64,000 nt of DNA from Flavobacterium pectinovorum (GTDB lineage: Bacteria; Bacteroidota; Bacteroidia; Flavobacteriales; Flavobacteriaceae): NCBI RefSeq assembly GCF_900142715.1, contig NZ_FRBX01000009.1:1-64000 (forward strand), read 5' to 3'. The number at the start of each line of letters is the position of its first letter. Within the stretch, counting starts at the first letter, position 1. Under the pieces are notes generated by a model that saw only the letters and a program-made list of their open reading frames with translations, searched no databases and was not told the DNA's origin. The translations under genes were made by a program, and so were the position numbers. Positions 25,010 through 32,902 of the stretch are shown one piece after another.

Positions 25010-26194
25010 ATGGAACAAACATTAAGATGGTTCGGCCCAAAAGATCCGGTTTCTTTGCAGGATATTAAACAAACCGGAGCAACCGGAATCGTAACCGCGC
25101 TGCACCATATTCCGAACGGAGAAGTGTGGACTATTGAAGAAATCATTAAAAGAAAAGTTGAAATTGAACACGAAAATGGTGATCCTAAAAAAGGTGCATC
25201 AGGTTTAGTCTGGTCTGTAGTTGAAAGTATTCCGGTTCACGAAGACATTAAAAAGCAAACTGGAAAATACCTGCAATACATTGAAAATTATAAGGAAAGC
25301 ATTCGGAATTTGGCGTTATGCGGAATCAAATGTATTTGCTACAATTTTATGCCGGTTTTAGATTGGTCCAGAACCGATTTATCGTATACGGTTGAAGACG
25401 GATCAAAAGCGCTGCGTTTTGATATTAATGCTTTTGCAGCTTTTGAATTGTTTATTTTGAAACGACCGGGCGCAGAAAAAGAATATTCATCTATTCAGAT
25501 CGAAAAGGCTACTAAGTATTTTCATGCTATGACGGATGATGATAAAGTAAAGCTTCAGCAAAACATTCTTGCGGGACTTCCGGGTGCCGAAGAAGCCTAT
25601 TCTGTAGAGGATTTTTTGATTACTTTGAGTGCTTATAACCATATTGACAGAAAAGCATTAAAGGAAAATCTTTTCTTCTTTTTAAAACAAATTATTCCGG
25701 TTGCTGAAAATAAAGGCGTTTTGATGGCGATTCATCCTGACGATCCTCCCTACCCTATTCTAGGTTTACCGAGAGTGGTAAGTACCGAAGAAGATTTAAC
25801 AGAATTAATGGCAGCGTACAATTCAAAATCAAACGGATTCACCATGTGTACTGGCTCTTACGGCGTTCGTGCAGATAATGATTTACCCGGAATTGTAAGA
25901 CGTCACGGCGATAAAATGAATTTTATTCACCTGAGAAGTACACAAAGAGACGAAGAAGGAAGTTTTTACGAAGCCAATCATCTGGAAGGAAATGTAGACA
26001 TGTACGAAGTTGTAAAAGCAATTCTTGAAGTAGAAAAAAGAAACAACAGCACATTGCCAATGCGTCCGGATCACGGTCACCAAATGCTGGATGATTTGAA
26101 TAAAAAGACGAATCCTGGCTACTCTGCAATCGGGCGTTTGAGAGGTTTGGCTGAATTAAGAGGGCTTGAAATGGGGATTAAAAGATCCATATAA
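25010..26194 (+). CDS. uxuA: Mannonate dehydratase
   Basis: A 394-residue enzyme of full length that dehydrates D-mannonate to 2-keto-3-deoxygluconate. The start MEQTLRWFGPKDPVSLQDIK and the repeated TGIVTALHHIPNGEVW are characteristic. MAIHPDDPPYPILGLPRVV, CTGSYGVRADNDLPG and MRPDHGHQMLDD supply the metal-binding His, Asp and Cys residues of the family. It lies downstream of the SDR gene, completing a glucuronate/fructuronate route. It may share the LacI-controlled promoter, although a 344-base repeat-filled gap intervenes. Confidence 0.96.
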   Translation: MEQTLRWFGPKDPVSLQDIKQTGATGIVTALHHIPNGEVWTIEEIIKRKVEIEHENGDPKKGASGLVWSVVESIPVHEDIKKQTGKYLQYIENYKESIRNLALCGIKCICYNFMPVLDWSRTDLSYTVEDGSKALRFDINAFAAFELFILKRPGAEKEYSSIQIEKATKYFHAMTDDDKVKLQQNILAGLPGAEEAYSVEDFLITLSAYNHIDRKALKENLFFFLKQIIPVAENKGVLMAIHPDDPPYPILGLPRVVSTEEDLTELMAAYNSKSNGFTMCTGSYGVRADNDLPGIVRRHGDKMNFIHLRSTQRDEEGSFYEANHLEGNVDMYEVVKAILEVEKRNNSTLPMRPDHGHQMLDDLNKKTNPGYSAIGRLRGLAELRGLEMGIKRSI

Positions 26195-26198
26195 AAAT

Positions 26199-26396
26199 TT
26201 TGCCACGAAGGCACTAGGGCGCTAAGTTTTTATTTCACGCAGATTTTAAAAAGATTTAAGCAGATATGCGCAGATGATTATTTAAATTAATTAAAAAATA
26301 AATCTGCTCAAATCTGCAAAATCTGCGTGAAAAAATCATTTTAATTCTTTAATTCTTGACTTAAAAAACTTCGTGTCTTAGCGCCTTCGTGGCAAA
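26199..26396. repeat. Two-layer nested inverted repeat (GCCACGAAGG / CACGCAGATT)
   Basis: The outer shell TTGCCACGAAGGCACTAGGG... (26199-26230) pairs with 26363-26396, ending CGCCTTCGTGGCAA. The inner shell TTTCACGCAGATTTT... (26233-26265) pairs with 26302-26332. The element is the entire gap between uxuA and the beta-helix gene. Closely related shells occur at 41417-41610 and 51650-51775. Confidence 0.85.
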
Positions 26397-26434
26397 ACGG
26401 CAAAAAAAACTAACTATCATAATAACCACAAACC

Positions 26435-28066
26435 ATGAATAGTCAAAGCCTTATTATTTGTTGCAGCCTTTTTGTAAACAGTATCGCATTTAGCCAGCAA
26501 ACGCCAAAAATACTGACTGATTTAAAAGCAAATTACCTTCCTGATTTTAGTTACGCCGGCTATCATTTCGGCGAAAGCCAGATTCCTGAAGCTACAGGAA
26601 AAATTATAAATGCCGTAGATTTTGGCGTAAAAACAAATGACGGTTTAGATGATTCTAAAGCTTTGTTGAAAGCCATAAAAGCAGCAACTGAAACCGAAGG
26701 AAATGTGATTCTGCAATTGCCTGCAGGACGAATTATTCTGAGTGAAGTTTTGTATATCGAAAGAAGCAATTTTGTACTTCGCGGTGCAGGTTCGGGTGAA
26801 AACGGAACCGAGATTTATTGTCCGCGACCAATGATGTACCTTAAAAATCCGGAATCGCTGGCTGAACTTCGCGAATATCTAACGACTTTTGATAAAAGAC
26901 AACGTGAACCTGAAAATAATGTCGATTTGCCTTTTTCGCAATATGCATGGTCGGGCGGGTTTATCTGGACACAGATTCCTGGCGAACGTGTAAAATCGTA
27001 TTTGGATAAATATGAACCGGTTCCTAATGTTCTGGCGAAAGTCATTTCTGGAAATATGGGCGAACATATTATTTCGGTTTCTGATGTAAAAGGATTGAAA
27101 GTTGGTGATATTGTCGAGCTTCAATTGTTTAATAAAGATGGCGAAAACGGCGAAATTATTACCGATTTATATAAAGGTGCAAAAGTAAAACCGGGTTCAC
27201 ATCATTGGAAATTTCCAAAACTTCCAATCGTAAGACAACAAGTCGAAATCACTAAAATTTCAAACTCAAAAATTACCATAAAAACGCCGTTGACGATTGC
27301 GATAAAACCAAGTTATCAGGCGCAATTGGTTGAATGGAAACATTTAAACGAAGTGGGAATCGAACATCTTCGTTTTACTTTTCCTAATATTCCGAGAGTT
27401 GCACATCATGTGGAACCGGGGAATAATGCGATATTTTTAACGCGTGTTTTTAATAGTTGGGTCAAAGATGTCACGATCACCAATGCTGACAGCGGAATTT
27501 TAGGCGAAGAAATTTCGAATGTAACCGTTCAGGATATTGTGACCGATGGAAATCATATGGCGCATTATACCGTAACTTTAGGCGGTGTCCATAATGTTTT
27601 GGTTAAGAATCTGAAAATCTATAATAAAACGGTTCACCCGTTGAGTTTCAATACTTTTGCTACTAAAAACGTCTATCTAAATTGTGAAATTTTTGCAGAT
27701 CCGCTTTTAGATCAGCATTCGGGAGCGAATCATCAAAATTTATTTGATCATATTACGGTGCATATCAATCCGGATAAAAACAATAGTTACCTCTTATTTG
27801 GCGGTGGCGGCGCAGATTATTGGAAACCTTCGCACGGACCTTTTAGTACTTTTTGGAATCTAAATGTTCAGGTTGAAAAACCTTCAGATAAGCCCGTTTT
27901 ATTATATGGAATGAAAGATGGACCTTTTGCGAGAATTATTGGTGTAAACGGAAATGCAAAATTTGAAGTAAAATACGAACCTGATGCTTATATTGAGTTT
28001 TTAAATATGCCGTTGGATCAGATTCCCTCGTTATATGATTATCAATTAAAGAAGCGTTTGAAATAA
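26435..28066 (+). CDS. Secreted beta-helix carbohydrate enzyme, GH28-related/Pectate_lyase_3 type
   Basis: A 543-residue protein with a signal peptide (about 1-20, ending SIAFSQ). From about residue 60, AVDFGVKTNDGLDDSKALLKA is the typical opening of the pectate-lyase-3/GH28-related right-handed beta-helix fold. Short repeating turns follow up to about residue 460, with features such as DQHSGANHQNLFDH and FGGGGADYW that may form the active cleft. I cannot place it in a named lyase or hydrolase family. Between the uronate catabolic genes and the hybrid sensor, and in a locus with GH88, it is the best candidate to cleave the polysaccharide backbone and leave unsaturated uronic acid ends. Confidence 0.7.
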   Translation: MNSQSLIICCSLFVNSIAFSQQTPKILTDLKANYLPDFSYAGYHFGESQIPEATGKIINAVDFGVKTNDGLDDSKALLKAIKAATETEGNVILQLPAGRIILSEVLYIERSNFVLRGAGSGENGTEIYCPRPMMYLKNPESLAELREYLTTFDKRQREPENNVDLPFSQYAWSGGFIWTQIPGERVKSYLDKYEPVPNVLAKVISGNMGEHIISVSDVKGLKVGDIVELQLFNKDGENGEIITDLYKGAKVKPGSHHWKFPKLPIVRQQVEITKISNSKITIKTPLTIAIKPSYQAQLVEWKHLNEVGIEHLRFTFPNIPRVAHHVEPGNNAIFLTRVFNSWVKDVTITNADSGILGEEISNVTVQDIVTDGNHMAHYTVTLGGVHNVLVKNLKIYNKTVHPLSFNTFATKNVYLNCEIFADPLLDQHSGANHQNLFDHITVHINPDKNNSYLLFGGGGADYWKPSHGPFSTFWNLNVQVEKPSDKPVLLYGMKDGPFARIIGVNGNAKFEVKYEPDAYIEFLNMPLDQIPSLYDYQLKKRLK

Positions 28067-28070
28067 TCTT

Positions 28071-28262
28071 TTTTGCCACAGATTTCACAGATTAAAAAGA
28101 TTAATTTCTTTGCGTTAAATCGCCACGAATTCACGAATTATTGTGCATAATAATTATAAAAATTCTTGAATTCGTAGCTTTAAAATCTCACCGAAATCTT
28201 TGTCAAAGTTTTAAACTTTGACAAAGATAATCACAATAAAATTCGTGAATTCGTGGCTAAAA
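28071..28262. repeat. Nested inverted repeat with 33-base near-perfect palindrome
   Basis: Shell GCCACGAATTCACGAATTATTGTG (28122-28145) pairs with 28232-28257. Inside it, 28196-28228 has 16-bp perfect arms (ATCTTTGTCAAAGTTT) around a single base. GCCACAGATTTCACAGATT at 28075-28094 is a further dispersed word. The element fills most of the gap between the beta-helix gene and the hybrid sensor gene. Confidence 0.8.
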
Positions 28263-28313
28263 AAAACTTTGTCCTTTGCAACTCTGCACCTTTGCACCTT
28301 AAAAAAAACCACC

Positions 28314-31300
28314 ATGAAATACAAAATAGCTTTTCTGGTTCTACTCTTTATTTCGGGTAATATATTTTCCCAAAATAAATACCGCCTCAAAAATATCTCG
28401 ACGACAGATGGGCTTTCGCAGAGTTCTGTTATAGCGATTCATCAGGATAAATTTGGGCAAATGTGGTTTGGTACGCGCGACGGGCTTAATAAATATGACG
28501 GAAGTCACTTTACCATTTTCAGAAATGATGCTGCTGATAAATCGTCTATTAGTAACAACGATATTTTGGCAATCGAAGAAGATAATACGGGCAAAATTTG
28601 GGTTGGAACCTACAACGGATTAAATTGTTATGATCCTGTTACGAATACTTTTAAAAGATATTTACATACCAAAAACAATCATACAATAAGCAATAATGCT
28701 GTTTGGTCGATCAGGGAAATCAACAACGAAATGTGGTTTGGTACTTCAAAAGGATTGACAATTTACAATAGAAATACAGGAAAATTTACTTCTTTTTTTC
28801 ATTCTGATAATGATGATGCCACTTTACCGAGCAATAATATCCTTACTATTTTAAAAACCAAAAAAGGAAAAATCTGGGTTGGAACCACAAAAGGTTTATG
28901 TGTGGTTAAAAGCAGAAAATTCGGAAAGCTTTCTTTTAGAAATTACCGCTTAAATAATACTGATCTTCTTAATGTTCAATCTATAAAAGAGGACAGTGAC
29001 GGAAATTTATGGGTTGGAACTAAAAACAAAGGGCTTTTAAAATTTGATACTTCTGACAATAAATTTGTTTCTTTTTTACCTGATAATAAATACAAAGAGA
29101 TTAATTCTGATATTCGTTCTCTGGCCTTTGATAATCAAGGTTCTTTATGGATTGGAGCTTATGACGGAATTTACATTTTAGGAAAGGACAAAAGCATTCA
29201 AAAAATAAATAACAGCAATAATAACAACGGAATCGATAAGGTAAAATCGGTATTTATTGATAAAAAGGGTTCGGTTTGGATTGGCTGTTATTACAAAGGA
29301 GTGAATATTTGGGATGTTTCGAATGTTAATTTCTCTAATTATAATCAGAATTCTAAAAAGATTCCGATGAGTTTTGATGTCGTGAGTTCTATTATTTCAG
29401 ACAAGAATCATAATATTTATTTTGGAACTGAAGGAGGTGGAATTACGATTTTTAACCAAAATACCGAAGCGGTAAGTTACATTAACAGCAAAACGAATCA
29501 GACGAATAAAAATGACATTAAATCAATGTGTCTTTCTGAAGATAATATTCTCTGGATTGGAACTTTCTCTAAAGGAATTTCTGCTTACAATATAATTTCT
29601 AAAAGAATTGAAGACAACCGAATTGCATCGGATTTAAGTGATTTACTGAAAGAAAGCGGCGTTTATTCACTTAAAACAGAAGGAAACGGAATTTTATGGA
29701 TTGGAACTTTTGGGAAAGGTTTGATTCGGTATAATACGATTTCAAAAACTTTTCAGGTGATTGGGAACGATATGGCTTCTGCCAATTTCCTGACGAATAA
29801 TATTGTTCGAACTCTTTTGGTAAACCAAAATAAACTTTGGATTGGAACTCAAAACGGTCTGAATTGCATTTCGCTAAAAGATTTTCAGCAAAATAAATAT
29901 ACAATAAAACATTACTTTTTTGATTCCTCAGCTTTGTCCGGCGATGATATTCTAACGTTGTTTAAGGACAGTCAAAACAAAATTTGGGTTGGAACTAAAG
30001 CGAAAGGATTGCATTATTTTGATGGAAAAAAATTCAACAGAATCAATCTTAAAGTAGGAAACACGATTATTACTTCCATACATTCTATTCTCGAAGATGA
30101 TGACAAAAACCTTTGGATTAGTACGAATCAGGGAATTATAAAATACAGCACAATCCTGAAAAAGTTAGTTCTTTATGACCAAAAAGATGGTTTGGCGAGT
30201 AATGAATTTAATGATAATGCCGCTTTAAAATTAGATTCGAATCAGTTTTATTTCGGAAGTCCATCTGGAGCGACTTATTTTGATGCCAAAAAAATCTCCC
30301 TGAATGATTATGCACCTCAGGTTTTAATTACAAGTTTGAAAATTAAAAATGAGACGATTAATCCAAACAGAAAAGATAAAATTTTGGAGAAAAGCATTGT
30401 CTATACCAGAAACATAACATTAGATTACGACAAAGCCAATTTCTCGATCAGTTTTGCGATTCCAAATTACATTCGATCCAAAAACAATCAATACAGTTAT
30501 CGTTTAATTGGGTTAGAAAATAATTGGACGATTACCAAAAATAACGAAGCGATATTTGCAATTCAAAACCCTGGAACCTATCGATTTGAAGTTCGTGGCG
30601 CCAACAATGACGGTGTTTGGAATCACATTCCGACTACTTTAACAGTTGTTGTAAAACCGGCTCCGTGGCGCAGTATCTGGGCGTTTTTATTGTACGGAAT
30701 CATTATTGGTTCTGCATTATACGGCTTGATCTGGATTATGAAATCGAAAGCCAGACTAAAACAAAAACTCGAACTGGAATATCTGGAAACCAAACGTATT
30801 GAAGAAAACAACCGCGCAAAACTGGATTTCTTTACGAATATTTCACACGAATTCAGAACGCCTCTAACTTTGATTCTTGGGCCGTTACAACAGATTTTAT
30901 CGGATTATAACGGAACAAACGAAATGTATAAAAAGCTTTTGGTGATCGAAGGAAGCGCAAATCATCTTTTGAGTCTGATTAACCGTTTGATGGATTTTAG
31001 AAAACTCGAAAACGATCAGGTTAAATTGGAATCGGCAAACGGAAATATTGTCAAATTTACCAAAGAAATCTTTTTGTCTTTTATCGAATATGCCAAAGAT
31101 GGCGGCTACAATTATACTTTTGAAACTCAGGAAGAAGAGATTTTGGTTTATTTCGATCGTTACAAACTCGAACGTGTTTTTTATAATTTGATTTCGAATG
31201 CGTTTCGTTATACACCAAAAGGTGGCAATATCAACATAAAAATCAATCACGATCACGAGAATTTATTTATTGCGGTTGAAGATTCAGGAGTTGGAATTGC

Positions 31301-32399
31301 GGATGAACATATTGACAAAATTTTTGATTTGTTTTTTGAAGTTCCGCTTCATAATAATGTTCAGAAAAATTATAATAAAGGAACCGGAATTGGTTTATCG
31401 ATCGTAAAAAATATTGTCAAACTTCATAAAGGAAATATTGAAGTTACAAATAAAGAAACGGGCGGTGTTGTATTTAAAGTCACGCTTCCGTTAGGACGCG
31501 CACATTTACTGGACAATGAAATTATCGAAAATTTTAAAATCAGCGATGATATTGCGCAATATTCAGCGCAGCTAGAAACGCAGGAAATTACAGAATATGA
31601 AGATATTGACGATTTTGTGGTTGATGGAGAAAAGCAAACCATTCTGTTAGTGGAAGATCATAAGGTTTTGAGAACTTTTATGAAAAATTTACTCAAAAAA
31701 GAATACAATATTATTGAAGCCGAAAACGGCAAAATAGCATTTGAAAAAGCATTACAACACGTTCCCAATTTAATTATCAGCGACGTAATTATGCCCGAAA
31801 TGGTGGGAACAGAATTGTGTTCTAAAATAAAAGAAAACCTAAAAACAAGTCATGTTCCGGTTATTCTATTGACTTCGAGATCTTCATTGGTTTATAAATT
31901 TGAAGGATTAGAAAGCGGTGCCGATGATTATATCAGTAAACCATTTAATCTGATTGAATTTAAACTTCGGGTCAAAAACCTTTTAAATTCAACCGAAAGA
32001 TTAAAAAATAAATTTACAAGCCAGGACAATTTTGTTCCGTCAGAAATTACGGTTTCGTCTCTGGATGAAGAATTATTGAAAAAAGCATTCAAAATTGTCG
32101 AAGAAAACATTTCGAACGAACAATTTGATATTCCGCTTTTCTGTTCAGAATTGGGCGTTAGCCGAACGATGTTATTCTTAAAAATTAAAGCGTGGACGAA
32201 TTATACGCCAAACGAATTTATTCATGAAATAAGATTAAAACGCGCCGCTCAATTATTGGAACAAAACAAATTGAATGTTTCTGAAGTAAGTTATAAAGTT
32301 GGTTTCAACAATCCGAAATACTTCAGCAAATGTTTTCAAAAAAGGTACGGAGAAACGCCGTCGCAATTTGCTGACAAATTTAGCGAAAAAATCTCCTGA
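28314..32399 (+). CDS. Hybrid two-component system sensor/regulator (HTCS)
   Basis: I chose the ATG at 28314 because a clean signal peptide follows (MKYKIAFLVLLFISGNIFSQ); upstream in-frame codons lie in repeat DNA. The 1361-residue protein has a periplasmic sensor of many beta-propeller repeats (recurring IWVGTxxGL units), then a Y_Y_Y domain (about 690-770), one membrane segment (about 785-808), HisKA with H845 in ISHEFRTPL, HATPase, a receiver with D1157 in ISDVIMPEM, and an AraC-type DNA-binding domain from about 1262. All domains look intact. HTCS proteins bind oligosaccharides in the periplasm and activate their polysaccharide utilization genes; here the obvious target is the susCD pair that follows. 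Confidence 0.95.
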   Translation: MKYKIAFLVLLFISGNIFSQNKYRLKNISTTDGLSQSSVIAIHQDKFGQMWFGTRDGLNKYDGSHFTIFRNDAADKSSISNNDILAIEEDNTGKIWVGTYNGLNCYDPVTNTFKRYLHTKNNHTISNNAVWSIREINNEMWFGTSKGLTIYNRNTGKFTSFFHSDNDDATLPSNNILTILKTKKGKIWVGTTKGLCVVKSRKFGKLSFRNYRLNNTDLLNVQSIKEDSDGNLWVGTKNKGLLKFDTSDNKFVSFLPDNKYKEINSDIRSLAFDNQGSLWIGAYDGIYILGKDKSIQKINNSNNNNGIDKVKSVFIDKKGSVWIGCYYKGVNIWDVSNVNFSNYNQNSKKIPMSFDVVSSIISDKNHNIYFGTEGGGITIFNQNTEAVSYINSKTNQTNKNDIKSMCLSEDNILWIGTFSKGISAYNIISKRIEDNRIASDLSDLLKESGVYSLKTEGNGILWIGTFGKGLIRYNTISKTFQVIGNDMASANFLTNNIVRTLLVNQNKLWIGTQNGLNCISLKDFQQNKYTIKHYFFDSSALSGDDILTLFKDSQNKIWVGTKAKGLHYFDGKKFNRINLKVGNTIITSIHSILEDDDKNLWISTNQGIIKYSTILKKLVLYDQKDGLASNEFNDNAALKLDSNQFYFGSPSGATYFDAKKISLNDYAPQVLITSLKIKNETINPNRKDKILEKSIVYTRNITLDYDKANFSISFAIPNYIRSKNNQYSYRLIGLENNWTITKNNEAIFAIQNPGTYRFEVRGANNDGVWNHIPTTLTVVVKPAPWRSIWAFLLYGIIIGSALYGLIWIMKSKARLKQKLELEYLETKRIEENNRAKLDFFTNISHEFRTPLTLILGPLQQILSDYNGTNEMYKKLLVIEGSANHLLSLINRLMDFRKLENDQVKLESANGNIVKFTKEIFLSFIEYAKDGGYNYTFETQEEEILVYFDRYKLERVFYNLISNAFRYTPKGGNINIKINHDHENLFIAVEDSGVGIADEHIDKIFDLFFEVPLHNNVQKNYNKGTGIGLSIVKNIVKLHKGNIEVTNKETGGVVFKVTLPLGRAHLLDNEIIENFKISDDIAQYSAQLETQEITEYEDIDDFVVDGEKQTILLVEDHKVLRTFMKNLLKKEYNIIEAENGKIAFEKALQHVPNLIISDVIMPEMVGTELCSKIKENLKTSHVPVILLTSRSSLVYKFEGLESGADDYISKPFNLIEFKLRVKNLLNSTERLKNKFTSQDNFVPSEITVSSLDEELLKKAFKIVEENISNEQFDIPLFCSELGVSRTMLFLKIKAWTNYTPNEFIHEIRLKRAAQLLEQNKLNVSEVSYKVGFNNPKYFSKCFQKRYGETPSQFADKFSEKIS

Positions 32400-32403
32400 T
32401 GTA

Positions 32404-32651
32404 TTCCTGCAATCCCGAAGGTTCGGGACAAAACCTTGTAGGTATAGATTTTAAACACAAATTTCACGAATTGCCACTAATTAGTTCGTGAAATCAATTT
32501 CACAAACTAAGCTAACGATTGAAAATTGTGGAAATTCGTGAAATTCATGTTTATATTTCTATGTGTTAGAAATAATTACATTCAACGGAGAACCTTCAAA
32601 TTTTAAAAAATATAAATGAATACCTACAAGGTTTTGAAAACCTTGCAGGAA
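32404..32651. repeat. Shell repeat enclosing a TTTCACGAATT inverted repeat
   Basis: The left shell (32404-32445, TTCCTGCAATCCCGAAGG...TTGTAGGTAT) and right shell (32620-32651, ATACCTACAAGG...CCTTGCAGGAA) repeat those at 24681-24989. Enclosed is another imperfect inverted repeat with AAACACAAATTTCACGAATT and AATTCGTGAAATTCATGTTT ends (about 32453-32552). Each shell can also fold on itself. It occupies the first half of the 503-base gap before susC. Confidence 0.75.
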
Positions 32652-32712
32652 GAAGAACTTCAATTAATTACAAATTCTGTAATAATTCCTAAATCCGCAT
32701 ATTTAAAGGCTT

Positions 32713-32748
32713 AAAAAAGGGTATCTGTATTTTTAGATACCCTTTTTT
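32713..32748. terminator. Strong terminator between HTCS and susC
   Basis: A 14-bp perfect stem AAAAAAGGGTATCT (32713-32726) with AGATACCCTTTTTT (32735-32748), T-flanked on both strands. It separates the HTCS transcript from the susC transcript. Confidence 0.85.
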
Positions 32749-32773
32749 GTATTTCTATATCGTTTGCGCCTGA

Positions 32774-32781
32774 TATATTTG
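32774..32781 (+). promoter_or_regulatory. -7 element of the susCD promoter
   Basis: TATATTTG is a full match to TAnnTTTG, just downstream of the terminator. The nearest good TTTG (32746-32749) is 24 bases away, longer than normal. That fits a promoter needing an activator such as the HTCS. Predicted start of transcription is about 32787. Confidence 0.5.
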
Positions 32782-32785
32782 CGAT

Positions 32786-32878
32786 ATGAAAATCAAAAAA
32801 ACAAAATTCCTGCTGCTGCAAATTCTCTTCATGCTGCTCATAATCGGAATGAGTTTATTGCTTTTTTATTTTACCTAA
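32786..32878 (+). CDS. Possible 30-residue membrane peptide ahead of susC
   Basis: The frame encodes a basic start (MKIKKTKF) and then a continuous hydrophobic stretch rich in Leu and Ile (residues 8-30, ending LLLFYFT). It ends 24 bases before the susC ATG. A single membrane-spanning peptide is plausible. Against it, the predicted transcription start lies at or next to its ATG, so it would be leaderless or untranslated. It could instead be part of the susC leader. Confidence 0.3.
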   Translation: MKIKKTKFLLLQILFMLLIIGMSLLLFYFT

Positions 32879-32902
32879 CATTAACCTAAAAAACCAAAAT
32901 GA

